DNA from: Roseateles_B sp041912595
Lineage (GTDB): Bacteria > Pseudomonadota > Gammaproteobacteria > Burkholderiales > Burkholderiaceae_C
Length of the DNA stretch: 64,000 nt
Direction of reading: 5' to 3'
Assembly: GCA_041912595.1 (NCBI GenBank)
Contig: JAYRMR010000016.1
Span: forward strand, 1 to 64,000
The notes under the pieces were generated by a model, which had not been told where the DNA came from, did not search any database, and worked only from the letters and a program-made list of their open reading frames with translations. Position numbers and translations under genes: made by a program. Positions 42,726-50,573 of this stretch are shown piece by piece (the first letter of the stretch is position 1; each line of letters starts with the position of its first letter).

Positions 42726-45268
42726 GCGCGCATGTGATCGAGACGCTCAGCCTGGAGCTGCGGCACCGCAGCGGGCAGGCCGCCACCCAGGGCCACGCCT
42801 TCCACGAGCGGCTGCTGCGATTCCTGCGGGGCGACGGGCTGCGGCTCATCGAGCAGCAGTTCGACCTCTGGGGCCCGCGCCTGCGCGAGCCGCTGCTGCG
42901 ACGCCTGGAGCTGGATCTCGGCTGTCTGCGGCCGGGGCAGGACGAGCAGGAATGGCAGCGGCGCCTGGCCCTGGCGCTGGAGGAGGCCTTGCTGCCGCTG
43001 GCCGTGATGCCGGATGGACGCGGGGTGGCGCAGCGTCTGCCGATGCCGTCTGCGGAACGGTCGCAGTCCCTGGCGCATTTCCTCGCCTATCTCGAGCGCG
43101 GCCACCTGCCCTGGCAGCTGGCCAGCACGCCGCAGGGCTCGCTGGCCCGCTGGCTCGCGTGGCTGGTGCAGCAGCAGGGGGGCGCCTTGTGGCGGGCCCT
43201 GGAGCGGCATCCGGCCGGGCCGCGCCTGCTCGAGCGCCTGCGCGGCATCAGCCCGCACGAGGGCCTGCAGGCGCTGCTGGCCCAGCGGGATCCTCACCTC
43301 GGCCGGCAGCTGGCGCAGCTGGACGAGCAGGCGCTGCTGCCCCTGCAGGCCAGCGGGCGCCTCAGCGCCTACGAACGCCAGCGCCTGCAGCAGGTGCTCC
43401 GGGCGGAGGCCCTGGACCTGCTGTGGGAGGCCCGCGGCCGCCCGCTGGGCGAGGCCCGTCGGGAGCGCCTGCGACGGGCGCTCCAGGCCCAGCTCAGCCA
43501 GGCGCTGGGCGCGGGCTGGCAGGCCCGTTTGCAGCCGCTCGCGCCACCTCGCGGCGAGCAAGGCCTGCTGCAGGAGCTGTTGCAGACGCCGGCCGGCCCG
43601 TCCCGCGGGCAAGACCTGACCCCGATCCTGGACGCGGACCGGGCGGCGCTGGACCTCGAAGCCACGGCGGCCGGGGCCGGCCGCGCCCCGGGCCGGGTCT
43701 GGGAGGCCGGGCTGCTGCGCCTGCGACCCTTGCTGGACGCGGGGCGCCCGCTGCAGGCGTCCCAGCAGCAGCGCCTGCTGCGCCAGCTGCGCCTGCTGGG
43801 CAGCCACCACGGCCCGGCGCTGGGCCAGCGCCTGCTGCAATGGATTCAGGCCGGCGCCGCGCGGCGCCGCTGGGCGCTGGCGCTGAGTCCGGCGCACTTC
43901 GGCGGCCTGCTCGGCTGCCTGGTGCCGATGCCGGCCTCGACGCCTTCGCCTCGCCCCGGTGAGCCGCTGCCGCTGGCCCCGGCGGCCCCGGCCGTGCACT
44001 TTGCGGAGTCCCTGCGCCAGGCGGCCCTGCGGCTGCAGCGCAGCGCCCCGCCGGGGCTGCGGCCCGGGCTGTCGCGGCTGCAGTCCCTGCTGATGGAAGC
44101 CTGCCTGGACGCCGCCGCCCGCGGCGAGCGCCTGCCCGACCACCACGCCGGCTGGCAACGCTTCTGGGACGCCGCCTGGCAGCGCTGGGAGGCGCCCGGC
44201 GCCTCACCCGAACGCGCCCTGGCCCGGGCGGGCACCGAGACGCGCGCCGGGGGCGAGGCCACGGCCACCTCCGCCTCGCCCTGGCTGCCCCCCGCGCCCG
44301 CCCGCCCCGAGCGCCAGCGGACGCCGGACGGCCCGCCCGCATCGCCCCTGGACCGCGCGCTGCAGGGTCTGGCCCGGCAATGCGAGCAGGGCCGCTGGCA
44401 CTGGCCGCAGCGCCTGCGCCTGGCCCGGCTGCTCAGCAGCGAGCAGGCCTGCGCCCGCTGGCTGCGCCTGTTCGACGAGACCCGCCGCTGGCAGATGATC
44501 CGCGCCCAGTTCGGCGCCGCCACGCAGGCCCTGCAGCAGCGTGCCGGCCGCCTGCTGCGCTGGCTCGGGCAGACCGTGCAGGAGCCCGCCGCGGCCCTGG
44601 CCGAGCACTGGCGCCGGCTCACCCGCGCCCTGTTCCTCGACGGGCGCCCGGCCACGGCGGACGCCCTGCGCGACGCCTACCAGCAGGCCCCGGCGCCCAC
44701 ACCGCCGGAGCCTGCCCCGCGGCCCGCGCCGCCGGCCCCGACCGAGCGCGAACCCATCTGGGTGGACGACGCGGGCCAGGTGCTGCTGGCCGCCTATGCC
44801 GAGCGGCTGTTCAAGCACCTGGACCTTCTGGACCAGGGCCGCTTCCGGGACGAGAGCGCCCGTGCGCGCGCCGTGCAGTGCCTGCAGCGCCTGTGCCACG
44901 GCGAGCAGGCGCGGGACGAGTGCGACACCGTGCTCTCCCGCCTGCTGTGCGGCGCCGACCCGGCCACGCGGCTGCCCGAGGTGCCGCCGCTGCCGCCCGA
45001 GACCGAGGCCGTGCTGGAGCAGATGCTGCAGGCCGTGATCGCGCACTGGAAGGCGCTGGGGCGCACCTCGATCGCCGGCCTGCGCGAGACCTTTCTGCAG
45101 CGCCGCGGCCGCCTGCTGAAGGAGCGGCCGCGCCATGATGCCCCGCCGGCCTGGCGGCTGCGCGTCGAGAAGCGCGGTCTGGACGTGCTGCTGGACCGCC
45201 TGCCCTGGGGCTTCTCGACGATCCGCCTGCCCTGGATGGAAGGAGTGCTGCATGTGGAATGGCGTTGA
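42722..45268 (+). CDS. eCIS tape-measure protein (Pvc14-like)
   Basis: An 848-residue protein with the family ends of the contractile injection system tape measure. The N-terminus is HVIETLSLELRHRSGQAATQGHAFHERLLRFL, and the C-terminus GLDVLLDRLPWGFSTIRLPWMEGVLHVEWR is the conserved LPW...LPWM pattern. The middle is Arg/Leu/Gln/Ala-rich, strongly helical and repetitive, as expected for a protein that fills the tube and sets its length. Pro-rich linkers lie near residues 415-430, 525-545 and 655-675. The dispersed 15-base motif lies inside at 43608 (GQDLTPI). The last 17 bases overlap the ATPase gene. Confidence 0.9.
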   Translation: MSAHVIETLSLELRHRSGQAATQGHAFHERLLRFLRGDGLRLIEQQFDLWGPRLREPLLRRLELDLGCLRPGQDEQEWQRRLALALEEALLPLAVMPDGRGVAQRLPMPSAERSQSLAHFLAYLERGHLPWQLASTPQGSLARWLAWLVQQQGGALWRALERHPAGPRLLERLRGISPHEGLQALLAQRDPHLGRQLAQLDEQALLPLQASGRLSAYERQRLQQVLRAEALDLLWEARGRPLGEARRERLRRALQAQLSQALGAGWQARLQPLAPPRGEQGLLQELLQTPAGPSRGQDLTPILDADRAALDLEATAAGAGRAPGRVWEAGLLRLRPLLDAGRPLQASQQQRLLRQLRLLGSHHGPALGQRLLQWIQAGAARRRWALALSPAHFGGLLGCLVPMPASTPSPRPGEPLPLAPAAPAVHFAESLRQAALRLQRSAPPGLRPGLSRLQSLLMEACLDAAARGERLPDHHAGWQRFWDAAWQRWEAPGASPERALARAGTETRAGGEATATSASPWLPPAPARPERQRTPDGPPASPLDRALQGLARQCEQGRWHWPQRLRLARLLSSEQACARWLRLFDETRRWQMIRAQFGAATQALQQRAGRLLRWLGQTVQEPAAALAEHWRRLTRALFLDGRPATADALRDAYQQAPAPTPPEPAPRPAPPAPTEREPIWVDDAGQVLLAAYAERLFKHLDLLDQGRFRDESARARAVQCLQRLCHGEQARDECDTVLSRLLCGADPATRLPEVPPLPPETEAVLEQMLQAVIAHWKALGRTSIAGLRETFLQRRGRLLKERPRHDAPPAWRLRVEKRGLDVLLDRLPWGFSTIRLPWMEGVLHVEWR
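43608..43622 (+). repeat. Copy of the dispersed motif inside the tape-measure gene
   Basis: GGCAAGACCTGACCC, an exact copy, in frame as GQDLTP within a region that is otherwise poorly conserved in this family. Confidence 0.85.
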
Positions 45269-46595
45269 GACCCCGCACAGCCTGGCGCTGTCGCAGGAGC
45301 TGGACTGGCTGGACCGGGTGCTGAACCTGCGCCTGGAGCAGCACTTCCAGCAGCGCAGCGAAGGCCTGGAGGCGGCCGAGCCCCCGCCCGCGCCGCCTGC
45401 GGGCAGCGAGCTGGGCCGCTGGGTCGACCAGATGCGACTCGGCCCCGAGGAACGCCTGCTGCTCGCACTGGCGCTCGTGCCGCACCTGCGGCCGGCGGCG
45501 CTGGACCTGCTCTTCATGCGCAACGAGAACCTGGAGCGCGGCTTCACCGAGTTCGGCGGCATCAAGGCGCAGGCGCACGGCGGCTTCCTGCCCACGGGCG
45601 AGACGGCGGCCTTCCTGATCGCCGGGGAGTCCCTCGCGCGGCGCGTGGCGATGCTGGAGCTCTTCGATCCCCGCCACCCGCTGGTCGAGCGCGGCTTCCT
45701 GCAACTGGACCTCCCGCCCCCGGGCGAGCCGCGTCTGAGCGGCACGCTGAGCCTCAGCAGCGAGGCCCTGCAGCTGCTGAGCAGCGGGCGCGCCGACCGG
45801 CCGGACTACAGCCTGCAGTTCCCGGCCAAGCGCATCGAATCGCCCCTGGACTGGAGCGACCTGATCCTGCCGCCCGAGGTGATGGACGAGGTGGAGCAGG
45901 TCTGCGCCTGGATGCAGCAGGGCCGCACGCTGATGGAGGACTGGGGCCTCGCCCGCGCCCTGAAGCCGGGCTACCGCGCCCTCTTCCACGGGCCGCCCGG
46001 CACCGGCAAGACGCTCACCGCCACGCTCATCGGCCAGCGCACCGGCGCCGACGTCTATCGCATCGATCTCTCGATGGTGGTGTCCAAGTACATCGGCGAG
46101 ACCGAGAAGAACCTCGCCCGCGTCTTCGACCAGGCGGCCACGCGGCGCTGGATCCTGTTCTTCGACGAGGCCGACGCCCTCTTCGGCAAGCGCGGGGCCG
46201 TGAGCAATGCCAACGACCACCACGCCAACCAGGAAATCGCCTACCTCCTGCAGCGCGTGGAGGACTTCCCCGGCGTCGTCATCCTGGCCAGCAATCTGCG
46301 CAGCAACCTGGACGAGGCCTTCTCTCGCCGCTTTCAATCCATGATCTATTTCCCCATGCCCGACGCCGAGGCCCGCCTGCGACTGTGGCAAGGCATGCTC
46401 GGCGCGCAACACCTGGCCCCCGACGTCGACCTCATCGCGCTGGCCCAGCGCCACGAGCTGGCCGGCGGCGCCATTGCCAACGTCATCCGCCACGCGGCGC
46501 TGAGCGCCCTGCGCGACGGGCGCCAGCAGATCCGCCTGCTGGAGCTGCGCACCGGCCTGGCCAAGGAACTCCGCAAGGAAGGAAGGACGCTATGA
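45252..46595 (+). CDS. eCIS AAA+ ATPase (Pvc15-like)
   Basis: A 447-residue AAA+ ATPase. The Walker A motif is GPPGTGKTLTAT and Walker B is ILFFDEADALFGKRG; NDHHANQEIAYLLQRVE, sensor 1 (ILASNLRSNLDEAFSRRF) and the arginine-finger region follow. The ~190-residue N-terminal region is variable. Pvc15-type ATPases are essential for cargo loading or particle assembly and act in the producing cell before release. The ATG at 45252 lies inside the tape-measure gene; the longer frame to 45135 is out of character with the family. Its stop overlaps the next gene (ATGA). Confidence 0.95.
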   Translation: MWNGVETPHSLALSQELDWLDRVLNLRLEQHFQQRSEGLEAAEPPPAPPAGSELGRWVDQMRLGPEERLLLALALVPHLRPAALDLLFMRNENLERGFTEFGGIKAQAHGGFLPTGETAAFLIAGESLARRVAMLELFDPRHPLVERGFLQLDLPPPGEPRLSGTLSLSSEALQLLSSGRADRPDYSLQFPAKRIESPLDWSDLILPPEVMDEVEQVCAWMQQGRTLMEDWGLARALKPGYRALFHGPPGTGKTLTATLIGQRTGADVYRIDLSMVVSKYIGETEKNLARVFDQAATRRWILFFDEADALFGKRGAVSNANDHHANQEIAYLLQRVEDFPGVVILASNLRSNLDEAFSRRFQSMIYFPMPDAEARLRLWQGMLGAQHLAPDVDLIALAQRHELAGGAIANVIRHAALSALRDGRQQIRLLELRTGLAKELRKEGRTL

Positions 46596-49318
46596 GCCAT
46601 TCCGGCCCCTTCACTGCGGCGGCGCGCCCCGCGCCCACCCGCCGACGCCTGTGGGCGCTGCCGGCCCTGGCCGGGCTGCTGATGGCCGGGCTGCCCGCCT
46701 GGACGGCCGCGCCCGCCAGCCCCGCCAGCGTGCCTGCATCGGCCAGCGAGACCGCCAAGGCCGCCAGCGCCTCGACGCCCGCCCTGCCTGCATCAGGCCC
46801 CGCCAGCGCGCCCGCGGCGGCCGAGACGCAGGCCGTGCAGCCCGCCGGCGTCATCTCCAGCATCGCGCTGCCGCCCGGGCCCGCCTGCCGCGCGCCGGTC
46901 AAGCCGCCCTGCGTCGATCCCCATCCGCTGAGTCTCGAGCGCCTGCCGGAGACGCTCCCCCGAGGACGCCAGGGCATTGCCTACCTGCGCGTCATCCAGG
47001 CCGAGGGCGGGCAGGCGCCCTATGTCTACACCGTCGTGGACGGCCAGCCGCCCGCCGGCCTCGAGCTCGCACCGCAGGGCCTGCTCCAGGGCACGCCCAC
47101 GCAGGTGCAGCGCAGCCGCTTCGTGGTGATGGTGCGGGATGCGGTGGGGCGCCAGGCGCAGCAGGCCTACCTGCTGCAGGTGCTGCCGGCGCCGCAGAAG
47201 AGTGCCCCCGCCGCCTCCGCCGCCCGGCCGGCCTCGAGCCCGACGCCCCTGCAGCAGGTGGACCTCAAGCAGGTGGCCGGCAGCGGGCTGCCGCGGCCGG
47301 ACATGATCGTCTACCAGCTCCAACCCGCGCAGCTGGACGAGCTCAAGACGATCTACACCCCGTCCGAGTCGGCGCCCGCACCCGCCGCCGATGGCGCGCC
47401 CCCCGGGTCGGGTGCAGCAGCTGGCACAACGGCCGCCACAACGGCCGCCACAACAGCTGGCACCCCGGCCGGCAACCCGGCCGAGCAGCCGACGCCCGCC
47501 GCCCCGCCCATGGACTGGAGCGAGGCCCAGCAGACCCAGCTCCAGCACTGGCTGGCGCCGGTGATGGGCGTGGAGTATCCGAGCCGCGCCCTCTTCCTCG
47601 CCGCGGTGAATGCCCTGGCCTGCGATCAGGTCGAGTCCCTGCTGAACATCGAGTCCCAGCGCACGGGCCGCCCGCGCGTCAAGCCGGCCCCCGGCGCCCG
47701 GACCTGCGAGCAGCGTCTGACGGAAGCACGGCAGCGGGCCGAGGCGCCAGAGAAGGCGGCCGCGAGCGGCGGCGCCGTTCCACCCAAGACGCCCGCGACC
47801 GCGGCGCCCCCGGCCGCTGCGGCCTCTGCCGCCAAGGGCGGCGCGGGAATGCCCACGGACGCCCTGCCGGAGTGGCTGCTGCCCGGACCGCTGGCCGTCT
47901 GGCTGGCCAAGGCGGCCGCACAGCCCCGCGTGCTCGACCCTCTGCCGCGGGCCGCCCCGGCCGCCTCCGCCGCCTGGAAGGCCGACGCCGGATGCGACTG
48001 CGTGAACGTGCGCGAGCGCCAGACGCTCTACGCCATCGCCCCCACGTGGCAGCCCGGCATCGACGCCGAGCCGCTCGACTACAGCCTCATCCACCGCCTG
48101 ACGGCCTTCGGCTTCAGCCTGCCGCAGCTGCTGCAGCGCAAGGCCACGCCGCCGGGCGAGGACCCGGACCTCAAGCAGCGGCTCGCCTTCATCGAGACGG
48201 CGCGCCGGCATGACACCCGCATCGACCTCGGCATCTACCACCAGGACTGGCGCTTCCTCGACGACAGCCTGCCGCAGCAACGCGAGCGCTATGTGCAGCG
48301 CCTGCTGGACGACGTGCCGCACCAGGCGCGCCTGTGGCTCGATGCGCCGCTGCCCGGCTTCGCGGCGCGCTGGAAGGCCTATCTGCCGGGCTTCGGCAGC
48401 GTCCAGCGGCTGGGCGACGGGCTCACCCTCTACTTCGACAACACCCCGTCGGACGAGCAGAGCGCGGCCTTCCGCAACTTCGGCGAGTTCTACCCGCAGT
48501 TCGTCAAGCGCATGGCCGACGCGATGGGCGAGAACCCGCAGCGCAGCTACTCGCTCAACCTGCTGATCAACCTGGAGCAGATCAAGACGGGCGGCGCGAT
48601 GTCCGTCGCGCGGCTGTTCGAGCTGCTGAAGGCCGTGGAGAAGCCGCAGGAGGTCAATGGCCGCATCGTCGAGACCAGCAGCGACTCGTACCAGCGCGGC
48701 AGCAATGTGGTGCTGCGCTTCCTCGTCTTCCTGCCCGAGCCGAGTTCGGACAGCAAGAAGCAGCTGCGCCGCCTGATCGAGGAGAGCCCGGCGCTCAAGG
48801 GCGCGGACCGGCGCATCTTCCTGCGCAGCGTCGTGCCCCTGCTGGTGCTGCCGCAGCGCAACCCGCAGCAGTACGAGGACGACGTCGTCTACGTCCAGGA
48901 CAACTTCGATGGCATCGGCTTCTGGCCCGCGCCGCTGATCGACAGCCAGATCAGCGCCGAGCAGCGCCACACCCTGCGCCGCGTGTTCGTGACCGATCCG
49001 CCGTCCTCGCTCAGCGAGGCCGTGTGCGGCGTGGTGTGCCCGAACCGCTGGGCGCTGCGGCTGCTGCTGGAGCTGCTGCTGCTCGCCGGTCTGCTGACCT
49101 GGGTGGCCTTCCAGTGGAACTGCGAGTGGCGCGCGAAGTACGGCCGCCTCGCGCTGCTGGCGGGCATCCCGCCCGTCATCGTCGGCGCGGCGCTGCTGCA
49201 GTGCGACCCGGCGCTGGCCGGCATCCGCAACAGCAATGCGCAGCTCGTGACGCTGATCGCGATTCCCGTCATTGCGGCGCTCGCGGCGCTGCTCAAGCGA
49301 AAGGTGGAGAAGCCATGA
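46592..49318 (+). CDS. Large membrane-anchored protein at the end of the eCIS structural operon
   Basis: A 908-residue protein. Residues 18-40 are a signal peptide or first membrane anchor (RRRLWALPALAGLLMAGLPAW). A putative-Ig (He_PIG) module follows at ~140-205 (YVYTVVDGQPPAGLELAPQGLLQGTPT). Ala/Pro/Thr-rich linkers precede a ~300-residue globular domain (IDAEPLDYSLIHRLTAFGFSL ... DLGIYHQDWRFL ... LTLYFDNTPSDEQ ... NFDGIGFWPAP), which resembles a GH18-like TIM barrel but shows no DxxDxDxE motif. Three membrane segments end it (820-841, 850-869, 885-902). It could hold particles at the membrane or remodel peptidoglycan during release. Coupled to the ATPase and to cargo 1 by ATGA overlaps. 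Confidence 0.7.
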   Translation: MSHSGPFTAAARPAPTRRRLWALPALAGLLMAGLPAWTAAPASPASVPASASETAKAASASTPALPASGPASAPAAAETQAVQPAGVISSIALPPGPACRAPVKPPCVDPHPLSLERLPETLPRGRQGIAYLRVIQAEGGQAPYVYTVVDGQPPAGLELAPQGLLQGTPTQVQRSRFVVMVRDAVGRQAQQAYLLQVLPAPQKSAPAASAARPASSPTPLQQVDLKQVAGSGLPRPDMIVYQLQPAQLDELKTIYTPSESAPAPAADGAPPGSGAAAGTTAATTAATTAGTPAGNPAEQPTPAAPPMDWSEAQQTQLQHWLAPVMGVEYPSRALFLAAVNALACDQVESLLNIESQRTGRPRVKPAPGARTCEQRLTEARQRAEAPEKAAASGGAVPPKTPATAAPPAAAASAAKGGAGMPTDALPEWLLPGPLAVWLAKAAAQPRVLDPLPRAAPAASAAWKADAGCDCVNVRERQTLYAIAPTWQPGIDAEPLDYSLIHRLTAFGFSLPQLLQRKATPPGEDPDLKQRLAFIETARRHDTRIDLGIYHQDWRFLDDSLPQQRERYVQRLLDDVPHQARLWLDAPLPGFAARWKAYLPGFGSVQRLGDGLTLYFDNTPSDEQSAAFRNFGEFYPQFVKRMADAMGENPQRSYSLNLLINLEQIKTGGAMSVARLFELLKAVEKPQEVNGRIVETSSDSYQRGSNVVLRFLVFLPEPSSDSKKQLRRLIEESPALKGADRRIFLRSVVPLLVLPQRNPQQYEDDVVYVQDNFDGIGFWPAPLIDSQISAEQRHTLRRVFVTDPPSSLSEAVCGVVCPNRWALRLLLELLLLAGLLTWVAFQWNCEWRAKYGRLALLAGIPPVIVGAALLQCDPALAGIRNSNAQLVTLIAIPVIAALAALLKRKVEKP

Positions 49319-50499
49319 AGGCCCATGATGCAAGCCGCGCGGCGGCAACGGCGCCCCGTGCGGCCGCCGCCAGCCACGACGACGGCCCGAGCTCCCCCGC
49401 GGCCGAGCAGACCGCCGCCCCCGACCCCTGGTCCGGCCAGCCGCTGCAGCGCCGGCAGCAGGCCCGGCTGGCGCAGCTCAAGGCGCCGGCCGGCGGCCCG
49501 GGCGGCGGCGGTGCCCCCATCCAGCGCAAGGGCCGCATCGATCTCGACAAGGTGCCCGAGGGGCAGCGCGAGGGCGTGCGGCTGGAAATCGAGAAGCTGA
49601 AGAAGGCCAAGCGGGACGACAAGGACCAGCGCGCCCTGACCTGGCTGCAGCAGACGAATGGCACCACGGACCAGAGCTACAACGATGACATGGCCGGCAT
49701 CCGGAAGCGCTACGAGGAAGGCATCCAGGGCCTGGGCAAGAATCTGCCGAAGGAGGCCTATGTCCACGGCGATGCCTACTACGGCGAGCAGGTCGACAAG
49801 ACCGGCGTGTACAAGCGGGGCGACAACAAGAAGGAGTACGTGAAGGACTCGCGCGGCACCTTCATCCCCCGCTACATCCGCCGCGAGCTCAACCGCAACG
49901 ACCCCAAGACGGGGGACCTGAAGCCGACCGGCATCAGCACCTACGGCGAGCTCTCCAGCGAAAAGAACATGGACACCACCGGCCTGGAGGGCACGGCCGG
50001 CATCAGCTGGCCGCACCGGGAGTTCATGCAGCAAAGCGGCGGTGGCGGTGGCAACCAGTTCGCGTTCAGCCATACGTCCACGCAGCGCCCCATCCTCAGC
50101 AACAGCCACACGAGCTTCGGCGAACACGACAACGGCGCCATCCTGACCGACCTGTCCAAGCTGGACCCTGGCAGCTTCCTGGCCCAATGGCAGCTGGACC
50201 CCGTCACCGGGCACAAGGTGCCGCTGGCGCCGGGCGTGCATTCGGCGCTGGGCTTCAAGGAACTGGACCGCGGACCGACCAAGCCAAAGCTGCCGGGCAC
50301 CACGCCCGAGGTGCGGGACGAGGTGGTGCGGCGCAGCGGCTATCGCAACATGGAAGTCGTCAGCGCCACCGTCCCGGAAGGTGCGATCGCGAAACGCTGG
50401 GACGGCATCGACGGCACGCGGGACACCTATGTGAAGAGCGGCGGCACCTCCAATCGCGGGAAGCAGATGGTGGAGGAGCGCAGGAAGCTGGAGAAGTAG
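49315..50499 (+). CDS. Putative eCIS cargo protein 1 (unknown C-terminal domain)
   Basis: A 394-residue protein coupled to the operon by ATGA at 49315. The first ~75 residues are disordered and contain the shared motif QRRQQARLAQLKA and then PIQRKG, as in other eCIS cargo. A charged helix follows (EKLKKAKRDDKDQRALTWLQQ). The C-terminal ~260 residues include NQFAFSHTSTQRPILSNSHTS, NGAILTDLSKLDPG and RNMEVVSATVPEGAIAKRW. The order resembles some bacterial ADP-ribosyltransferase-like toxins (SxTS, DLSKL, EVV..VP..AI), but this is weak pattern matching. It has no signal peptide, as expected for a protein packed in the tube before release. Confidence 0.68.
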   Translation: MKAHDASRAAATAPRAAAASHDDGPSSPAAEQTAAPDPWSGQPLQRRQQARLAQLKAPAGGPGGGGAPIQRKGRIDLDKVPEGQREGVRLEIEKLKKAKRDDKDQRALTWLQQTNGTTDQSYNDDMAGIRKRYEEGIQGLGKNLPKEAYVHGDAYYGEQVDKTGVYKRGDNKKEYVKDSRGTFIPRYIRRELNRNDPKTGDLKPTGISTYGELSSEKNMDTTGLEGTAGISWPHREFMQQSGGGGGNQFAFSHTSTQRPILSNSHTSFGEHDNGAILTDLSKLDPGSFLAQWQLDPVTGHKVPLAPGVHSALGFKELDRGPTKPKLPGTTPEVRDEVVRRSGYRNMEVVSATVPEGAIAKRWDGIDGTRDTYVKSGGTSNRGKQMVEERRKLEK

Positions 50500-50573
50500 C
50501 GCCCGGCGTGTCCCCGCTCGGGACCTTTCGGGAGGGCGCCGGTGGCGCCGCGAAGGACGAGGAAGGAGAGGCC

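Noticed and set aside
28012..49318. Type VI secretion system or prophage as the identity of the contractile genes
   Set aside because: No TssJLM membrane complex, no paired TssB/TssC, no ClpV; no integrase, terminase, portal or capsid genes. DUF4255, DUF5908 and the Pvc15-type ATPase point to eCIS.
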